Assembly: GCA_963810775.1 (NCBI GenBank)
Contig: CAWEOT010000018.1
Span: forward strand, 1 to 64,000
Direction of reading: 5' to 3'
DNA from: DATBVX01 sp963810775
Lineage (GTDB): Bacteria > Pseudomonadota > Gammaproteobacteria > Steroidobacterales > Steroidobacteraceae
Length of the DNA stretch: 64,000 nt
A program made the position numbers and the translations under genes. Below the pieces are notes generated by a model. The model ran no database searches and was not told where the DNA came from. It saw only the letters and a list, made by a program, of their open reading frames with translations. Shown here one piece after another: positions 1-8,935 of this stretch (position 1 is the stretch's first letter; every line of letters begins with the position of its first letter).

Positions 1-236
1 CGCGACGAGAACCTGCAGAGCGCGGCCGCCGCCGCGGACGCGGCGCTCAGTCACGCGCAATCACTCTACGACCGCGGTCAAATCGACCTCTTGCCGCTGC
101 TCGATGCGCAGCGCACGCGCCTCACCGTCCGGATCGACGCAAACGACAGCAGCACGCAGCTGCTGCTCTCCACCGTGCAGCTCTTCAAGGCGCTCGGGGG
201 AGGCTGGGAGGCGTTCGAGCAATGCGCCACAGAACA
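1..236 (+). pseudogene. Outer-membrane efflux protein (TolC/OprM/NodT family), C-terminal end, lacks its own stop
   Basis: The reading frame is open at the left edge and encodes the last helix of an outer-membrane channel of a tripartite efflux pump. It shows the family ending: YDRGQIDLLPLLDAQRT, then VQLFKALGGGWE. A second copy of the last 45 codons lies at 1908-2045 and there ends in TAA. Here the stop is lost and the frame runs on into a scrambled piece of the adaptor gene, so the protein would carry a foreign tail and the downstream operon is cut off. Its 5' part is outside the window. The family assignment is secure; whether the gene still works is not. Confidence 0.8.
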
Positions 237-335
237 TGAGAACCGTCCTGAAGAGCCTGCTGGCCGCGACCGCTGTCGCCGTACACGGCGCGGGCAGCGG
301 CCGAGGCCGAGACGCTCAAACTGTCCACTTGGTGT
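237..335 (+). pseudogene. Remnant of the efflux adaptor (MFP) gene, internally deleted
   Basis: The bases from about 237 to 275 match the start of the adaptor gene at 2046-2100 (leader and first codons). The bases from about 290 to 330 match an internal part of the same gene near 2503-2540 (the stretch encoding AEAETRKLN). The roughly 400 bp between them are missing. This is a deleted duplicate of the adaptor that follows the second channel fragment. It no longer encodes a useful protein. Confidence 0.65.
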
Positions 336-372
336 TGGCCGTTCTGCAAGACGCGGCCTTAGGAGTCGGAAC

Positions 373-1704
373 ATGAAGCTCAAGACACGCGTTACATGCG
401 TTCAATACCGCGGGCTCGTCGCCGCCGCGATAGCCTTGCTCGCAGCATCCACGGCCGCGGCATATGACCTGCTCGACAACGAGGGCACGGCCACCAAGCT
501 GAGCGTCAACGCCGACACCATAGGGGCCGCATTCTTCAACTCGAACTCGTGGTTCGGGCAGTCGGAGGAGTTCCTCGGCGCCAACACCGACCACTGGCAG
601 GAGCTCGGAGTGGAGCCGCGCCTGTCGTTCGAGACGCGGGCGGGAAAAGGCACGTTGTCGGCGCAGCTGAGCGGCGTCTACACGAAGACCTACGACGACG
701 ACGCTTCGGGACTCACGGTCGGCCTCGACGACACCGACTCCTTCACCCTTGAGCAGGCCAATATCGGCTGGAAGGTCACAGACCTGTTCGAGGGCCTCGA
801 GAAGGACGAGTTCTCGATCACGATCGGACGTCAGGACTACACGATCGGCACGGGCCTGATCGTCAACGACGGCGGCGGGGACGGCGGGGAACGCGGCGGC
901 TGGTACCTCGGCATGCGCAAAGCCTTCGAAGACTCTGTCATCGTGCGCTTGAACACCGATAAGTGGCTCCTCGAAGGCTTCCACATCGAGAACCGGCCCC
1001 GTGGCGGCGGCATCAAGGGGCATGCAGACGGCGCGAATGTCGAGTACACGTTCGCCGATGGCGTGAAGCTCGGCGGCAGCTACCTGAAGGTCGATCCCAA
1101 CCTGCCCGATGCCGATAGCCTCAACGTCTTCTCGGGACGCATCGATTGGGGCGGGGAACGGAAACTCCACTTGCGCGGCGAGTACGTGACCGAGCAAAAC
1201 GACCAGATCGACGCGAACGGCTGGTACACGGAGATCAGCTACCACGCCGACACGGTGAGCTGGTCTCCGACGTTTTCCTACCGCTACGCGCACTTCGACG
1301 GCGACGACCCGCGCACCGCCGACGACGAGCAGTTTCGCGAGATCGCTTATGGCTTCACCGATTACGGCACCTGGTATCAAGGCGAAATCGCGGGCGACTA
1401 CCCGCTCGGAAACGCCAACGTCGTGAGCCACATGCTCCGCGCGAAGCTCAAGCCGCGCGAAGACCTCACGATGAACGTGCTGTGTTATCGGTTCATGCTC
1501 GATCAGCCCAGGAGCCTTGACCCCGCCGTTGCTGATGATCACTTCGGCGACGAGGTCGACGTGACGTTCGACTGGCAGGCGACGGACAAGCTCTACTTCA
1601 TCGGAGTCATCGGCGCATTGTTTCCCGGCGATGCCGCCACACAGTGGACCGGCGGCAATGACAACTGGCTGTATTCGATGCTTTACCTCAGCTATGCGTG
1701 GTGA
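373..1704 (+). CDS. Outer-membrane beta-barrel protein, alginate-export/porin-like
   Basis: This 443-residue protein has a Sec signal peptide (basic start, hydrophobic core near residues 15-32, AAA cleavage region). Alternating polar and aromatic strands run to the end, and the last residues, LYLSYAW, are a typical C-terminal barrel signature ending in an aromatic residue. The pattern resembles AlgE-like alginate-export barrels, so a diffusion channel for anionic or sugar-like solutes is likely. The ATG follows a good ribosome site (AGGAG). The open frame continues upstream into the broken efflux genes, but the signal peptide fixes this start. It sits between two copies of the same efflux-gene end and so appears to have been brought in by a recombination event. 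The substrate is unknown. Confidence 0.7.
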   Translation: MKLKTRVTCVQYRGLVAAAIALLAASTAAAYDLLDNEGTATKLSVNADTIGAAFFNSNSWFGQSEEFLGANTDHWQELGVEPRLSFETRAGKGTLSAQLSGVYTKTYDDDASGLTVGLDDTDSFTLEQANIGWKVTDLFEGLEKDEFSITIGRQDYTIGTGLIVNDGGGDGGERGGWYLGMRKAFEDSVIVRLNTDKWLLEGFHIENRPRGGGIKGHADGANVEYTFADGVKLGGSYLKVDPNLPDADSLNVFSGRIDWGGERKLHLRGEYVTEQNDQIDANGWYTEISYHADTVSWSPTFSYRYAHFDGDDPRTADDEQFREIAYGFTDYGTWYQGEIAGDYPLGNANVVSHMLRAKLKPREDLTMNVLCYRFMLDQPRSLDPAVADDHFGDEVDVTFDWQATDKLYFIGVIGALFPGDAATQWTGGNDNWLYSMLYLSYAW

Positions 1705-1720
1705 GCGGGAGACGCAGCAT

Positions 1721-1768
1721 ATGGGCACATTCGGTGTGCATTCGGAAGTCGGAAGGTGTAAGGCGATG
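1721..1768 (+). pseudogene. Remnant of an arginine deiminase start (arcA-like)
   Basis: ATG followed by MGTFGVHSEVGRCKAM closely matches the first residues of the complete arginine deiminase at 16080 (MREFGVHSEVGKLRAV). After about 16 codons the similarity stops. Only the beginning of a former arcA copy is left, joined directly to regulatory motif copy A. Confidence 0.65.
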
Positions 1769-1781
1769 CGCGCGTTATTGC

Positions 1782-1833
1782 GACGGAACGCCGACGCTTT
1801 CCTGACCACTTGCCTGTGGTCGCTCCGTAATCT
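1782..1833 (+). promoter_or_regulatory. Tandem GAC-repeat promoter, copy A
   Basis: Three units start with GAC at 11-bp intervals (1782, 1793, 1804); the last is GACCACT. A -10-like hexamer TAATCT lies 17 bp further on (1828-1833). From there to an ATG at 1869 the sequence aligns without gaps to copy B, including a shared CATTCGAATGCCA around the start codon. Copy A therefore once drove a relative of the gene at 8282. Only about 13 codons of that gene remain before the efflux fragment begins. Confidence 0.65.
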
Positions 1834-1907
1834 GCTGCCGTAGACATCAGACGACGCGAGTCATTCGAATGCCACGACTTATCGAAGCCACACGTGCGAC
1901 AGCGGCG

Positions 1908-2045
1908 CTGCTCGATGCGCAGCGCACGCGCCTCAACGTCCGGATCGACGCAAACGACAGCAGCACACAGCTGCTGCTCTCCACCGTGCAGCTCTTCAAG
2001 GCGCTCGGGGGAGGCTGGGAAGCGTTCGAGCCCGGTGCCACTTAA
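1908..2045 (+). pseudogene. Second copy of the efflux-channel C-terminus (direct repeat of 97-228)
   Basis: About 138 bp are nearly identical to the window's first gene fragment and end with an intact TAA. This is the natural end of the channel gene placed immediately before the adaptor. Everything upstream of the last 45 codons is missing. The two copies form a direct repeat flanking the 1.7-kb segment that carries the porin, the arcA remnant and motif copy A. Confidence 0.8.
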
Positions 2046-2057
2046 CGGAGAACCGTC

Positions 2058-3173
2058 TTGAAAAGCCTGCTTGCCACGATCGCCGTCACCGTATCCACTG
2101 CCTCGCTGCTTGCCGCGTGCGGATCGCGCGCACCGGAGGCGGGGGCGCTTCGGGCCGTTCGCACGGTCGAACTTCGCTACGACACGGCGCGCGACGCGAA
2201 TCGTTACTTCGGCTCGGTGCAGGCGCGACACGAGGTCGATCAGGCGTTTCGCGTCGGCGGCAAGGTCATGGAGCGGCGGGTCGACGTCGGCGACACGGTA
2301 CGCGAAGGCGACGTGCTCGCGGTGCTGGATGACGTCGACTTCAAGCTGACGGAGGAAGCCGCCCGCCAGCATCTCGAGGCTGCTATGACGCGGGTGCGCC
2401 AGGCCGATTCGGACTGGCGGCGTCTGCAGGATCTGAAGCTCGACGGGTCGGTAAGCGACTCCGACGAGGAGCACGCACACAGCGAGTCGCTCACCGCCCG
2501 GGCAGCGGCCGAGGCCGAGACGCGCAAACTGAATCTCGCTCGCAATCAGGTGAAGTACACGGTCTTGCGCGCATCGGGCAGCGGCGCCGTGACCGCCGTG
2601 CGGTTCGAGGTCGGGCAGGTCGTCGCGGAAGGGCAGCCGGTCATCGAGATCGCGAACGAGGGCGAACCCGAGATCGTCATCGACGTGCCGGAAGACCATC
2701 TGACGATCTTCAAGACCGCTCGCTACCGGGCGTGGCTCACGAGCGCGCCGGACGACAAGTTCGAGGTCGTCCTGCGGGAACTGTCCGCTCAGGCCGCAGC
2801 GCAGACGCGCACGTACCGTGCACGGCTACGCCCGGCGGCGCCGCGCACGCTGCCTCTCGGCGCGTCGGCGATGCTGATGGCCGAGCACGATTCGGCAGGC
2901 CCGAGGGTGGCAGTGATCCCGGCCGCCGCGATCACGCAAAGCCAGGGGCAGCCGGCGTTGTGGGCTGTGCGGCGCGCCGGCGCCGAGCCGATCGGAACGG
3001 TCGAACTGATCCGCGTCACGGTGCACGGATACCGCAAGGACGAGGTTCTCGTCACCGGGCCGCCGGCGGGCGTGCTCATCGTCACCGCGGGCGTGCAGAA
3101 GATGGCTCCCGGATTGAAAGTCGCGCTGCTCTCGTCAGTGCGCTCTGAAAACCCCCGGGAAGCCTCCCGATGA
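2058..3173 (+). CDS. RND efflux periplasmic adaptor (membrane fusion protein)
   Basis: The adaptor links the inner-membrane RND pump to the outer-membrane channel. This 371-residue lipoprotein has a signal with lipobox (LLAAC, Cys near residue 21), a lipoyl half-motif around residues 65-100 (GGKVMERRVDVGDTVREGD), a helical hairpin around 105-160, and a second lipoyl half with a barrel (ASGSGAVTAVRFEVGQVV). The start is TTG with GGAG eight bases upstream; the alignment with the adaptor remnant at 237 supports it. The stop overlaps the pump start by four bases (ATGA), so the two are translationally coupled. The channel gene in front is truncated. Confidence 0.88.
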   Translation: MKSLLATIAVTVSTASLLAACGSRAPEAGALRAVRTVELRYDTARDANRYFGSVQARHEVDQAFRVGGKVMERRVDVGDTVREGDVLAVLDDVDFKLTEEAARQHLEAAMTRVRQADSDWRRLQDLKLDGSVSDSDEEHAHSESLTARAAAEAETRKLNLARNQVKYTVLRASGSGAVTAVRFEVGQVVAEGQPVIEIANEGEPEIVIDVPEDHLTIFKTARYRAWLTSAPDDKFEVVLRELSAQAAAQTRTYRARLRPAAPRTLPLGASAMLMAEHDSAGPRVAVIPAAAITQSQGQPALWAVRRAGAEPIGTVELIRVTVHGYRKDEVLVTGPPAGVLIVTAGVQKMAPGLKVALLSSVRSENPREASR

Positions 3174-6100
3174 AATCCTTCAACGTCACCGAATGGGCGC
3201 TGAACCACCGCGCCATCGTGCTGTTCCTGATCCTCGTGATCGGCGTGGGCGGCGTGCTCGGCTTCACCCGGCTCGGTCAGCTCGAAGACCCGAACTTCTC
3301 GGTGCCGTCGATGACGGCGCTCGTGATCTGGCCCGGCGCCACGGCACAACAGATCCAGGACGAGGTGCTCAACCGCATGGAGAAGAAATTCGAGCAGCTC
3401 GAGCACTTCGAGAAGGTGAAAACGTATGCGCGCCAGGGTTATGGCGGCATGACGATCACCGTGGTCGGCGGCACCTCCAAGGCGGACCAGCTCGAAGCGT
3501 GGTACCAGGTGCGCAAGAAGTTGAGCGACATCGAGCTCGAGCTTCCCGAGGGCGTCATCGGTCCGATCTTCAACGACGAATACGGGGACGTGACCGGGCT
3601 GCTGTATGCCGTGGAAGGCGATGGCATCAGTCACGCTGAGCTTTCCGACGTGGCCGAAGACATCAAGCGTCGGCTGCTCAAAGTCGCGATGGTGAAGAAG
3701 GTTGACATCTACGGCAAACAGGCCAAGAAGATCTACGTCGAGTTCTCCCACGAGCGGCTGGCCGCGCTCGGCATCACGCCGCTGGCGATTGCCGAGAGCC
3801 TCAAGAACCAGAACAGCCTGCTGGCGTCCGGCTCGATCGACACCCGCACCGACCGTGTGCTGGTACGGGTGAGAGGCCAGTTCACCGGCCTGGACGATAT
3901 CCGCAACGTGCCGATCGCCGCCGACGGCCGCATGATCAAGCTCGGTGACATCACCACGATCACGCGCGGATACGAAGATCCGCCGATGTACACCGTGCGC
4001 CACAACGGGCAGCAGGTGCTGATGCTCGGCATCACGATGACCAACGACGGCAACATCGTCGACCTCGGCAAGGCGATAGAGGAAGCCGTCACGCGGATCC
4101 AGACCGAGCTGCCGTATGGCGTCGAGCTCGAGCGCGTGGCCGACCAGCCGACCGTCGTCAGCGAATCCATCTGGGAATTCGAACGCTCACTGCTCGAAGC
4201 GCTCTCCATCGTGCTCGCGGTCTGCCTGATCAGCCTCGGCTGGCGCACGGGGATCGTGGTCGGGCTCTCGGTGCCGCTCGTGCTCGGCGTCGTCGCCCTG
4301 GTGATGCTCGCGATGGGCTGGAACCTCGAGCGCGTCTCGCTCGGGTCGCTGATCATCGCGCTCGGCCTGCTCGTCGACGACGGCATCATCGCGGTCGAGA
4401 TGATGATCGTGAAGATGGAGGAGGGATGGGATCGCCTCAAGGCGGCCGCCTACTCCTACGCCGCGACCGCGATGCCGCGACTGACGGGCGCGCTCATCAC
4501 CGTCGCCGCCTTCATGCCAATCGGATTCTCCAAGTCGACCACAGGCGAGTATGCGGGCGGCATTTTCTGGATCGTGGGCACGGCTGTGCTGTTCTCGTGG
4601 GTGGTGTCGGGTCTGTTCACGCCCTATCTGGCGGTGAAGATGCTGCCGAAGGACTTCGGCAAGCATCACGCCGGTGGCGACGCGTACGACACGCCGTTCT
4701 ACCGCAAGCTGCGCCGCTGGATCGATCTCGCCGTCGAGCGGCGCTGGTGGGTGATCGGCGCGACCGCGGCTGCACTGGCCGTCGCGATCGTGGGAATCAG
4801 GTTGGTGCCGCAGCAGTTCTTCCCCAACAGCACACGGCCCGAACTGGTCGTGGAGCTGCGACTGAAGGAAGGCGCATCGTTCGCCGCGACCACCGAGCAG
4901 GTCAAGAAAATGGAGTCGGTCCTTGCGAAGGACAAGGACATCCGCTTCTTCACCGCGTACACGGGCGCCGGCCAGCCGCGCTTCTATCTCTCGCTCAATC
5001 CGGAGCTGCCGAACCCGAGCTACGCCGTGTTCATCGTCATGACGCGCGACATGGAGGCGCGTGAACGCGTGCGCTCGCGGCTGATGGCGAGCGTCGACAA
5101 GCAGTTCCCGGAGGTGTGGGTCCGCGTGACGCGCCTGGAGCTCGGCCCGCCGGTCGGCTTCCCGGTCCAGTTCCGTGTCGTGGGTCCGGACACGCAACAG
5201 GTGCGTGCGATCGCGCGTGAGGTCGAAGCCGTGGTGGCGTCGAGCCCGAAGGTGCGCGACGTCCAGCTCGACTGGAACGACCCGGTGCGCACGCTGAAAG
5301 TCGACGTCGACCAGGACAAGGCGCGTGCGCTGGGCCTCGCGCCGGCCGACATCAGCTTCGTCACCCAGGCGGTGATGAACGGCGTGACGTTATCTCAGCT
5401 GCGCGAGCACGAAGACCTGATCGACATCGTCGCCCGGGCCGTGCCGTCCGAGCGCCTCGATCTGGACACGGTGAAGGACATCAATCTCTACACGCGCCAG
5501 GGAACTATCGTGCCGCTCTCGCAGATCGCACGCGTCCGCCACGAGCTCGAAGAGCCGGTACTGTGGCGCCGCAACCGCGACATGGCCATCACCGTGTCCG
5601 CCGACGTCAAGGACGGCGAGCAAGGCGTATCGGTGACGCAATCGATTCGGCCGCTGCTGAAGGATATCGAAGCGAAACTGCCTACCGGTTATCGCATCGA
5701 CGTCGGCGGTGCCGTCGAGGAGAGCGAGAAGGCCAACCGCGCGCTGATGGCGGTCGCCCCGGTGATGCTGATCACGATCCTGACGATCCTGATGCTGCAG
5801 CTCCAGAGCTTCTCGCGGATGTTCATGGTGTTCCTGACCGCGCCGCTCGGGCTCATCGGGGTGGTCGCCGCGCTGCTTCTGTGCAGCGCGCCGCTCGGCT
5901 TCGTCGCGATCCTCGGCATCACTGCCTTGAGCGGCATGATCATGCGCAACTCGGTGATCCTGGTCGATCAGGTGCAGTCGGAAATCGCCGCAGGCCGCGA
6001 CACCTGGAACGCGGTGGTGGAAGCGGCCGTCCACCGGACCCGTCCGGTGGTGCTGACCGCGACGGCCACCGTGCTGGCCATGATCCCGCTGACGCGCAGC

Positions 6101-6262
6101 GTGTTCTGGGGCCCGATGGCGATTGCCATCATGGGCGGCCTCACGGTCGCCACGTTCCTGACGATCTTCTTCCTGCCGGCGCTTTACGCCGCGTGGTTCA
6201 AGGTCGCTCGCGGGAGTGTGCCTGAGACGAATGGCCTCACGGCCGATCCGGTGCCCGCATGA
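3170..6262 (+). CDS. RND multidrug efflux transporter, HAE1 type
   Basis: This 1030-residue inner-membrane proton antiporter has the usual RND plan: one N-terminal helix (near residues 14-32), a large periplasmic loop, six helices around 335-540 and a second half repeating this. The proton-relay helix shows LLVDDGIIAVEMM around residue 400, with the paired aspartates typical of the family. The length is normal. It exports hydrophobic or amphipathic compounds; the actual substrate cannot be read from sequence. It starts inside the end of the adaptor gene and its own stop overlaps the next small ORF (ATGA), forming one transcription unit. Confidence 0.93.
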   Translation: MKSFNVTEWALNHRAIVLFLILVIGVGGVLGFTRLGQLEDPNFSVPSMTALVIWPGATAQQIQDEVLNRMEKKFEQLEHFEKVKTYARQGYGGMTITVVGGTSKADQLEAWYQVRKKLSDIELELPEGVIGPIFNDEYGDVTGLLYAVEGDGISHAELSDVAEDIKRRLLKVAMVKKVDIYGKQAKKIYVEFSHERLAALGITPLAIAESLKNQNSLLASGSIDTRTDRVLVRVRGQFTGLDDIRNVPIAADGRMIKLGDITTITRGYEDPPMYTVRHNGQQVLMLGITMTNDGNIVDLGKAIEEAVTRIQTELPYGVELERVADQPTVVSESIWEFERSLLEALSIVLAVCLISLGWRTGIVVGLSVPLVLGVVALVMLAMGWNLERVSLGSLIIALGLLVDDGIIAVEMMIVKMEEGWDRLKAAAYSYAATAMPRLTGALITVAAFMPIGFSKSTTGEYAGGIFWIVGTAVLFSWVVSGLFTPYLAVKMLPKDFGKHHAGGDAYDTPFYRKLRRWIDLAVERRWWVIGATAAALAVAIVGIRLVPQQFFPNSTRPELVVELRLKEGASFAATTEQVKKMESVLAKDKDIRFFTAYTGAGQPRFYLSLNPELPNPSYAVFIVMTRDMEARERVRSRLMASVDKQFPEVWVRVTRLELGPPVGFPVQFRVVGPDTQQVRAIAREVEAVVASSPKVRDVQLDWNDPVRTLKVDVDQDKARALGLAPADISFVTQAVMNGVTLSQLREHEDLIDIVARAVPSERLDLDTVKDINLYTRQGTIVPLSQIARVRHELEEPVLWRRNRDMAITVSADVKDGEQGVSVTQSIRPLLKDIEAKLPTGYRIDVGGAVEESEKANRALMAVAPVMLITILTILMLQLQSFSRMFMVFLTAPLGLIGVVAALLLCSAPLGFVAILGITALSGMIMRNSVILVDQVQSEIAAGRDTWNAVVEAAVHRTRPVVLTATATVLAMIPLTRSVFWGPMAIAIMGGLTVATFLTIFFLPALYAAWFKVARGSVPETNGLTADPVPA

Positions 6263-6429
6263 CGGCGCCCACGCGAGTGGTCGTCTCCATCATCGACGAG
6301 ACGATCGAGGAGCTGTTCTGGTGGATCGAGATATTGAAGGCCATGCGCGAGGAACGCCAGCGCGGCTTCCGCGCGAATCAGCGGATCTATTTGCCATGTC
6401 ATGTGCGGGGAGATGGAGAACGACCATGA
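6259..6429 (+). CDS. Small 56-residue protein, related to the tail of the FMN-reductase-like gene at 8282
   Basis: This short ORF overlaps the pump stop and the next start, each by four bases (ATGA), which indicates translational coupling. Residues 16-36 (EELFWWIEILKAMREERQR) align with the C-terminal tail of the protein at 8282-8935 (DELLWLAEMLQAMREERHR). The bases up to the following start codon also match. It is therefore either a free-standing version of that tail or the leftover end of a deleted FMN-reductase-like gene. The latter is more likely. Confidence 0.5.
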   Translation: MTAPTRVVVSIIDETIEELFWWIEILKAMREERQRGFRANQRIYLPCHVRGDGERP

Positions 6430-7445
6430 TGCTACATACCAAACCTGTTGTGCTCGCTTTGCTGGCATTCTGCGCGGTCGCTTGCGTGACGCAATCGACC
6501 GCCGCTTACGCCGAAGCGCTGACCGTTACCGCGGAGAACGACGTGTTCACCGGTTCGGACAACAATTACACGAACGGCATCGGCGTAACCTGGGTGTCGA
6601 ACGATCTCGACAGCTACGACGACGACAAGTTCGTCAGCAAATGGGGCCGATTCTGGCGCTTCCTGCCGTTCGTGGGGGATGAAGGCTACACGACGTATGC
6701 GTCGTGGAGCGTCGCGCAGGAGATGCATACCCCGGACGACATCTCGATCCCCAATCCGCCCGAGGACGACCAACCCTACGCCGGCATTCTGTACGTAGAC
6801 AGCTTGCTCTATGCGCGGAAAAAGGATTGGACACTTGGATGGGAGCTCAAACTGGGCGTGGTCGGACCTGCATCGCAGGCTGAAAACACACAGAAGTGGT
6901 TCCACGACCTGATCGGCGGCGATGAGCCGATGGGCTGGGACACTCAGCTCCCCAACGAGCCGGTCATCAACATCGGCCTCACGGCCGCACACCTCTGGGC
7001 GGAAGGCAGTGCAGGCGGATCGGCCAGGTGGCGACTCGTCCCCGTGGGGAACGTCAGTCTCGGCACGTACTTCACCGGTGTGGGAGCGGGTATGTACGGC
7101 GAGGTCGGCTGGAATCTGGTCGACGCGCTCGGCGGCAATTCATTGCGTGAAGGGTTGAATGCCGCATCGACTGTCGGTGTCGGGCCGGTAGATGGCTGGT
7201 CCGTGTCGTTCTTCGGCGGCCTCGGAGGTCACGCCATTGCGCATTTCCTGCCGCTCGACGGCACGGTGTTCAAGGACAGCCGGTCCGTGGACACCAAGCC
7301 CTTCGTCGGCAATGCCTCGCTGGGCGTGTCCGTGCGCCACGGCTCGTTTGCTTTGAGCCTCGCGATGACCTTCACCACCAAGGCATTCGAGACGCAGGTG
7401 AAGAGCGCCGAATTCGGGGCGTTGGACGTGTCCTGGTTCTTCTGA
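6426..7445 (+). CDS. LpxR-like outer-membrane lipid A 3'-O-deacylase family protein (DUF2219)
   Basis: LpxR removes the 3'-acyloxyacyl group of lipid A in the outer membrane. This protein of about 340 residues has a signal peptide and then TAENDVFTGSDNNYTNG. That stretch is the family N-terminal motif holding the catalytic Asn-Asp pair. It is followed by DDQPYAGILY, and the protein ends in a barrel-like SWFF. It starts at one of two adjacent ATG codons inside the end of the small ORF. An internal piece of a second copy survives at 8932-9042 just before the DegP-like gene. Seven codons resembling that protease start (MNAANL) follow this gene's stop. The old order was therefore probably reductase, LpxR, protease. 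Confidence 0.8.
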   Translation: MMLHTKPVVLALLAFCAVACVTQSTAAYAEALTVTAENDVFTGSDNNYTNGIGVTWVSNDLDSYDDDKFVSKWGRFWRFLPFVGDEGYTTYASWSVAQEMHTPDDISIPNPPEDDQPYAGILYVDSLLYARKKDWTLGWELKLGVVGPASQAENTQKWFHDLIGGDEPMGWDTQLPNEPVINIGLTAAHLWAEGSAGGSARWRLVPVGNVSLGTYFTGVGAGMYGEVGWNLVDALGGNSLREGLNAASTVGVGPVDGWSVSFFGGLGGHAIAHFLPLDGTVFKDSRSVDTKPFVGNASLGVSVRHGSFALSLAMTFTTKAFETQVKSAEFGALDVSWFF

Positions 7446-7656
7446 TGAATGCAGCAAACCTGAAGCCAATGTGGTCCGGCGACCTCGGTGCCGATGGACC
7501 AGTGATCTCCTGCACCACGGACTTTGCAGCCAAACCTGAAGCGCACTCCACCGAGTTCCCCCGCTCGTGGCGCCGAAGGCACTCGGCCAGCGCGAAGTCC
7601 GTGGCTTTCTTTGTGACCTGATGGACCGTTTACCGATAACCCTGAGAGGGAGCCAG

Positions 7657-8091
7657 ATGCGCAGATCCAAATTCCATGTCACTCCTCTGTTGTTGGCAGC
7701 CCTTGCATGCTTCAGCTTTCACCCATACGCCGTCGCGGCCGACCCGGGGCGAAGCATCATTCCGCAGTTGCAGGAGAGATTCGGGTTGAGCGAGGTGCAG
7801 GTGCGCGACGCGCTAGGCGCGTTGCTCGTCTTCGTCCGCGAGCGGCTGCCGAAGACGGAGTTCGACGAAGTCGCGAAGAGTATTCCGAATGCCGACTACA
7901 TCATGCGCGACGTACAAATTCGCGGAATCGTGACCCGGCCAATCGATGACATCGTAGAGTACCAAGAGACGCTTGCGAATCTCGGGATTGGACAGCCGCT
8001 TGCCTCGCAGTTCGCGCCGGCCGTCCTTGAGTATCTCGGCGCCGACGGATTCGAGCGGGAACGAAGCATGCTCGCGCGCGTGCTGGACTGA
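7657..8091 (+). CDS. Exported small protein, DUF2780-like
   Basis: This 144-residue protein has a signal peptide (residues 1-27) and a helical remainder with the pattern LSEVQVRDALGALLVFVRERL, then SIPNAD and GIGQPLASQF. I associate this with the DUF2780 group of secreted proteins of unknown function. I chose the ATG behind GAGAGGGAG. The frame is open further upstream, but those residues look non-coding and would bury the signal peptide. The 210 bp before it hold no gene, only the protease-start-like remnant noted for the preceding gene. Confidence 0.65.
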   Translation: MRRSKFHVTPLLLAALACFSFHPYAVAADPGRSIIPQLQERFGLSEVQVRDALGALLVFVRERLPKTEFDEVAKSIPNADYIMRDVQIRGIVTRPIDDIVEYQETLANLGIGQPLASQFAPAVLEYLGADGFERERSMLARVLD

Positions 8092-8194
8092 ATGCGAATA
8101 GCTGCGGAGGAGTAGCTCTCCTTCACTCACGCCTTCGAGTTGCGGTGACACGGCATGCCGCGCGAGGCGCCTGAGACGAGGTCCACGCAACGGC

Positions 8195-8246
8195 GACCGA
8201 AGGGCGACACTTCCCTGACTACTCGCGCCTCGCCAGCTCGTACGCT
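8195..8246 (+). promoter_or_regulatory. Tandem GAC-repeat promoter, copy B
   Basis: GAC occurs at 8195, 8206 and 8217, exactly 11 bp apart, and the last unit reads GACTACT. TACGCT at 8241-8246 is the -10-like hexamer 17 bp later. Transcription would begin near 8253, about 30 bases before the ATG at 8282. The spacing from repeat to start codon is identical in copy A. Confidence 0.65.
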
Positions 8247-8281
8247 GCTCCCGAGCAGTTTCACATGTAGCGAGCATTCGA

Positions 8282-8935
8282 ATGCCAGGACTTTCCGTAT
8301 TCGCGCCCGACCCAGTGCCGCGATTGACGGCACAGACGCGAACGATCGTATCCGTCATCGCCGCTGGCGCGGTCGGAACCCACGTCGCGGCGACGCGCTG
8401 GATCCTCGGGAGCCTGAGCAGGCGTCCGGGCGTGCGCGCGCAGGTGCTCGAGTTGCGCGATTTCCCGCTGCCGCTCTGGGCGCCGGGGTCGCCGGTTCTT
8501 CCGGCGCTCGAACACGAGGTCGTCGCGCGATGGAGATCCGCAATCGACTGCTCGGATGGCTTCATTCTCCATGTTCCGCCGGAGCACGACGCCGGCGCGC
8601 AAGCGAGGCTGATGGAGGCTCTCGAGTGGGCGTATCCGGCGTGGAGGGACAAAGCGGCTGCCTTGGTGAGCGTCTGCGATCACAGGGGCTGGCGGGCCAT
8701 CCAGCAGCTGCGGGCCAAGGCCGCGTCGCTGCGCATGATCGTCGCTCGCTCCGAGCTCCGGATGCCTGCGTCCACGCGCTCGGTCCGGTGCCACTGTGCC
8801 GAGGAGCCGCTCGACGAGCTGCTCTGGTTGGCTGAGATGTTGCAGGCCATGCGCGAAGAGCGCCACCGCGCTCGCCGAGCACATCGGCACTCGGATCATC
8901 CATGTGCTGTACAGGGAGACGGAGAACGACGATGA
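8282..8935 (+). CDS. NADPH-dependent FMN reductase-like flavoprotein
   Basis: This 217-residue protein has the flavodoxin-like fold of the NAD(P)H:FMN/quinone reductase family. Visible family marks are ILGSLSRRPG (phosphate-binding loop region, near residue 40), LELRDFPLPLW, PPEHDAGAQARLMEALEWA (equivalent to the usual PEYN...KNALDW) and KAAALVSV. The Tyr-Asn of the usual motif is replaced by His-Asp, so flavin contacts may differ. It is cytoplasmic. The role may be redox balancing or quinone reduction under low oxygen. It stands directly behind promoter copy B, and its last bases overlap a remnant of an LpxR-like gene. Confidence 0.6.
   Translation: MPGLSVFAPDPVPRLTAQTRTIVSVIAAGAVGTHVAATRWILGSLSRRPGVRAQVLELRDFPLPLWAPGSPVLPALEHEVVARWRSAIDCSDGFILHVPPEHDAGAQARLMEALEWAYPAWRDKAAALVSVCDHRGWRAIQQLRAKAASLRMIVARSELRMPASTRSVRCHCAEEPLDELLWLAEMLQAMREERHRARRAHRHSDHPCAVQGDGERR

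Noticed and set aside
316..1809. Long minus-strand open frame opposite the porin
   Set aside because: High GC makes the antisense frames open. The translation is low in structure, and the plus-strand protein has a signal peptide and barrel end.
2789..4003. Minus-strand open frame opposite the efflux adaptor and pump
   Set aside because: It is a shadow of two unambiguous genes, has no recognisable domain, and its composition is rich in His, Arg and Asp as expected of antisense translation.
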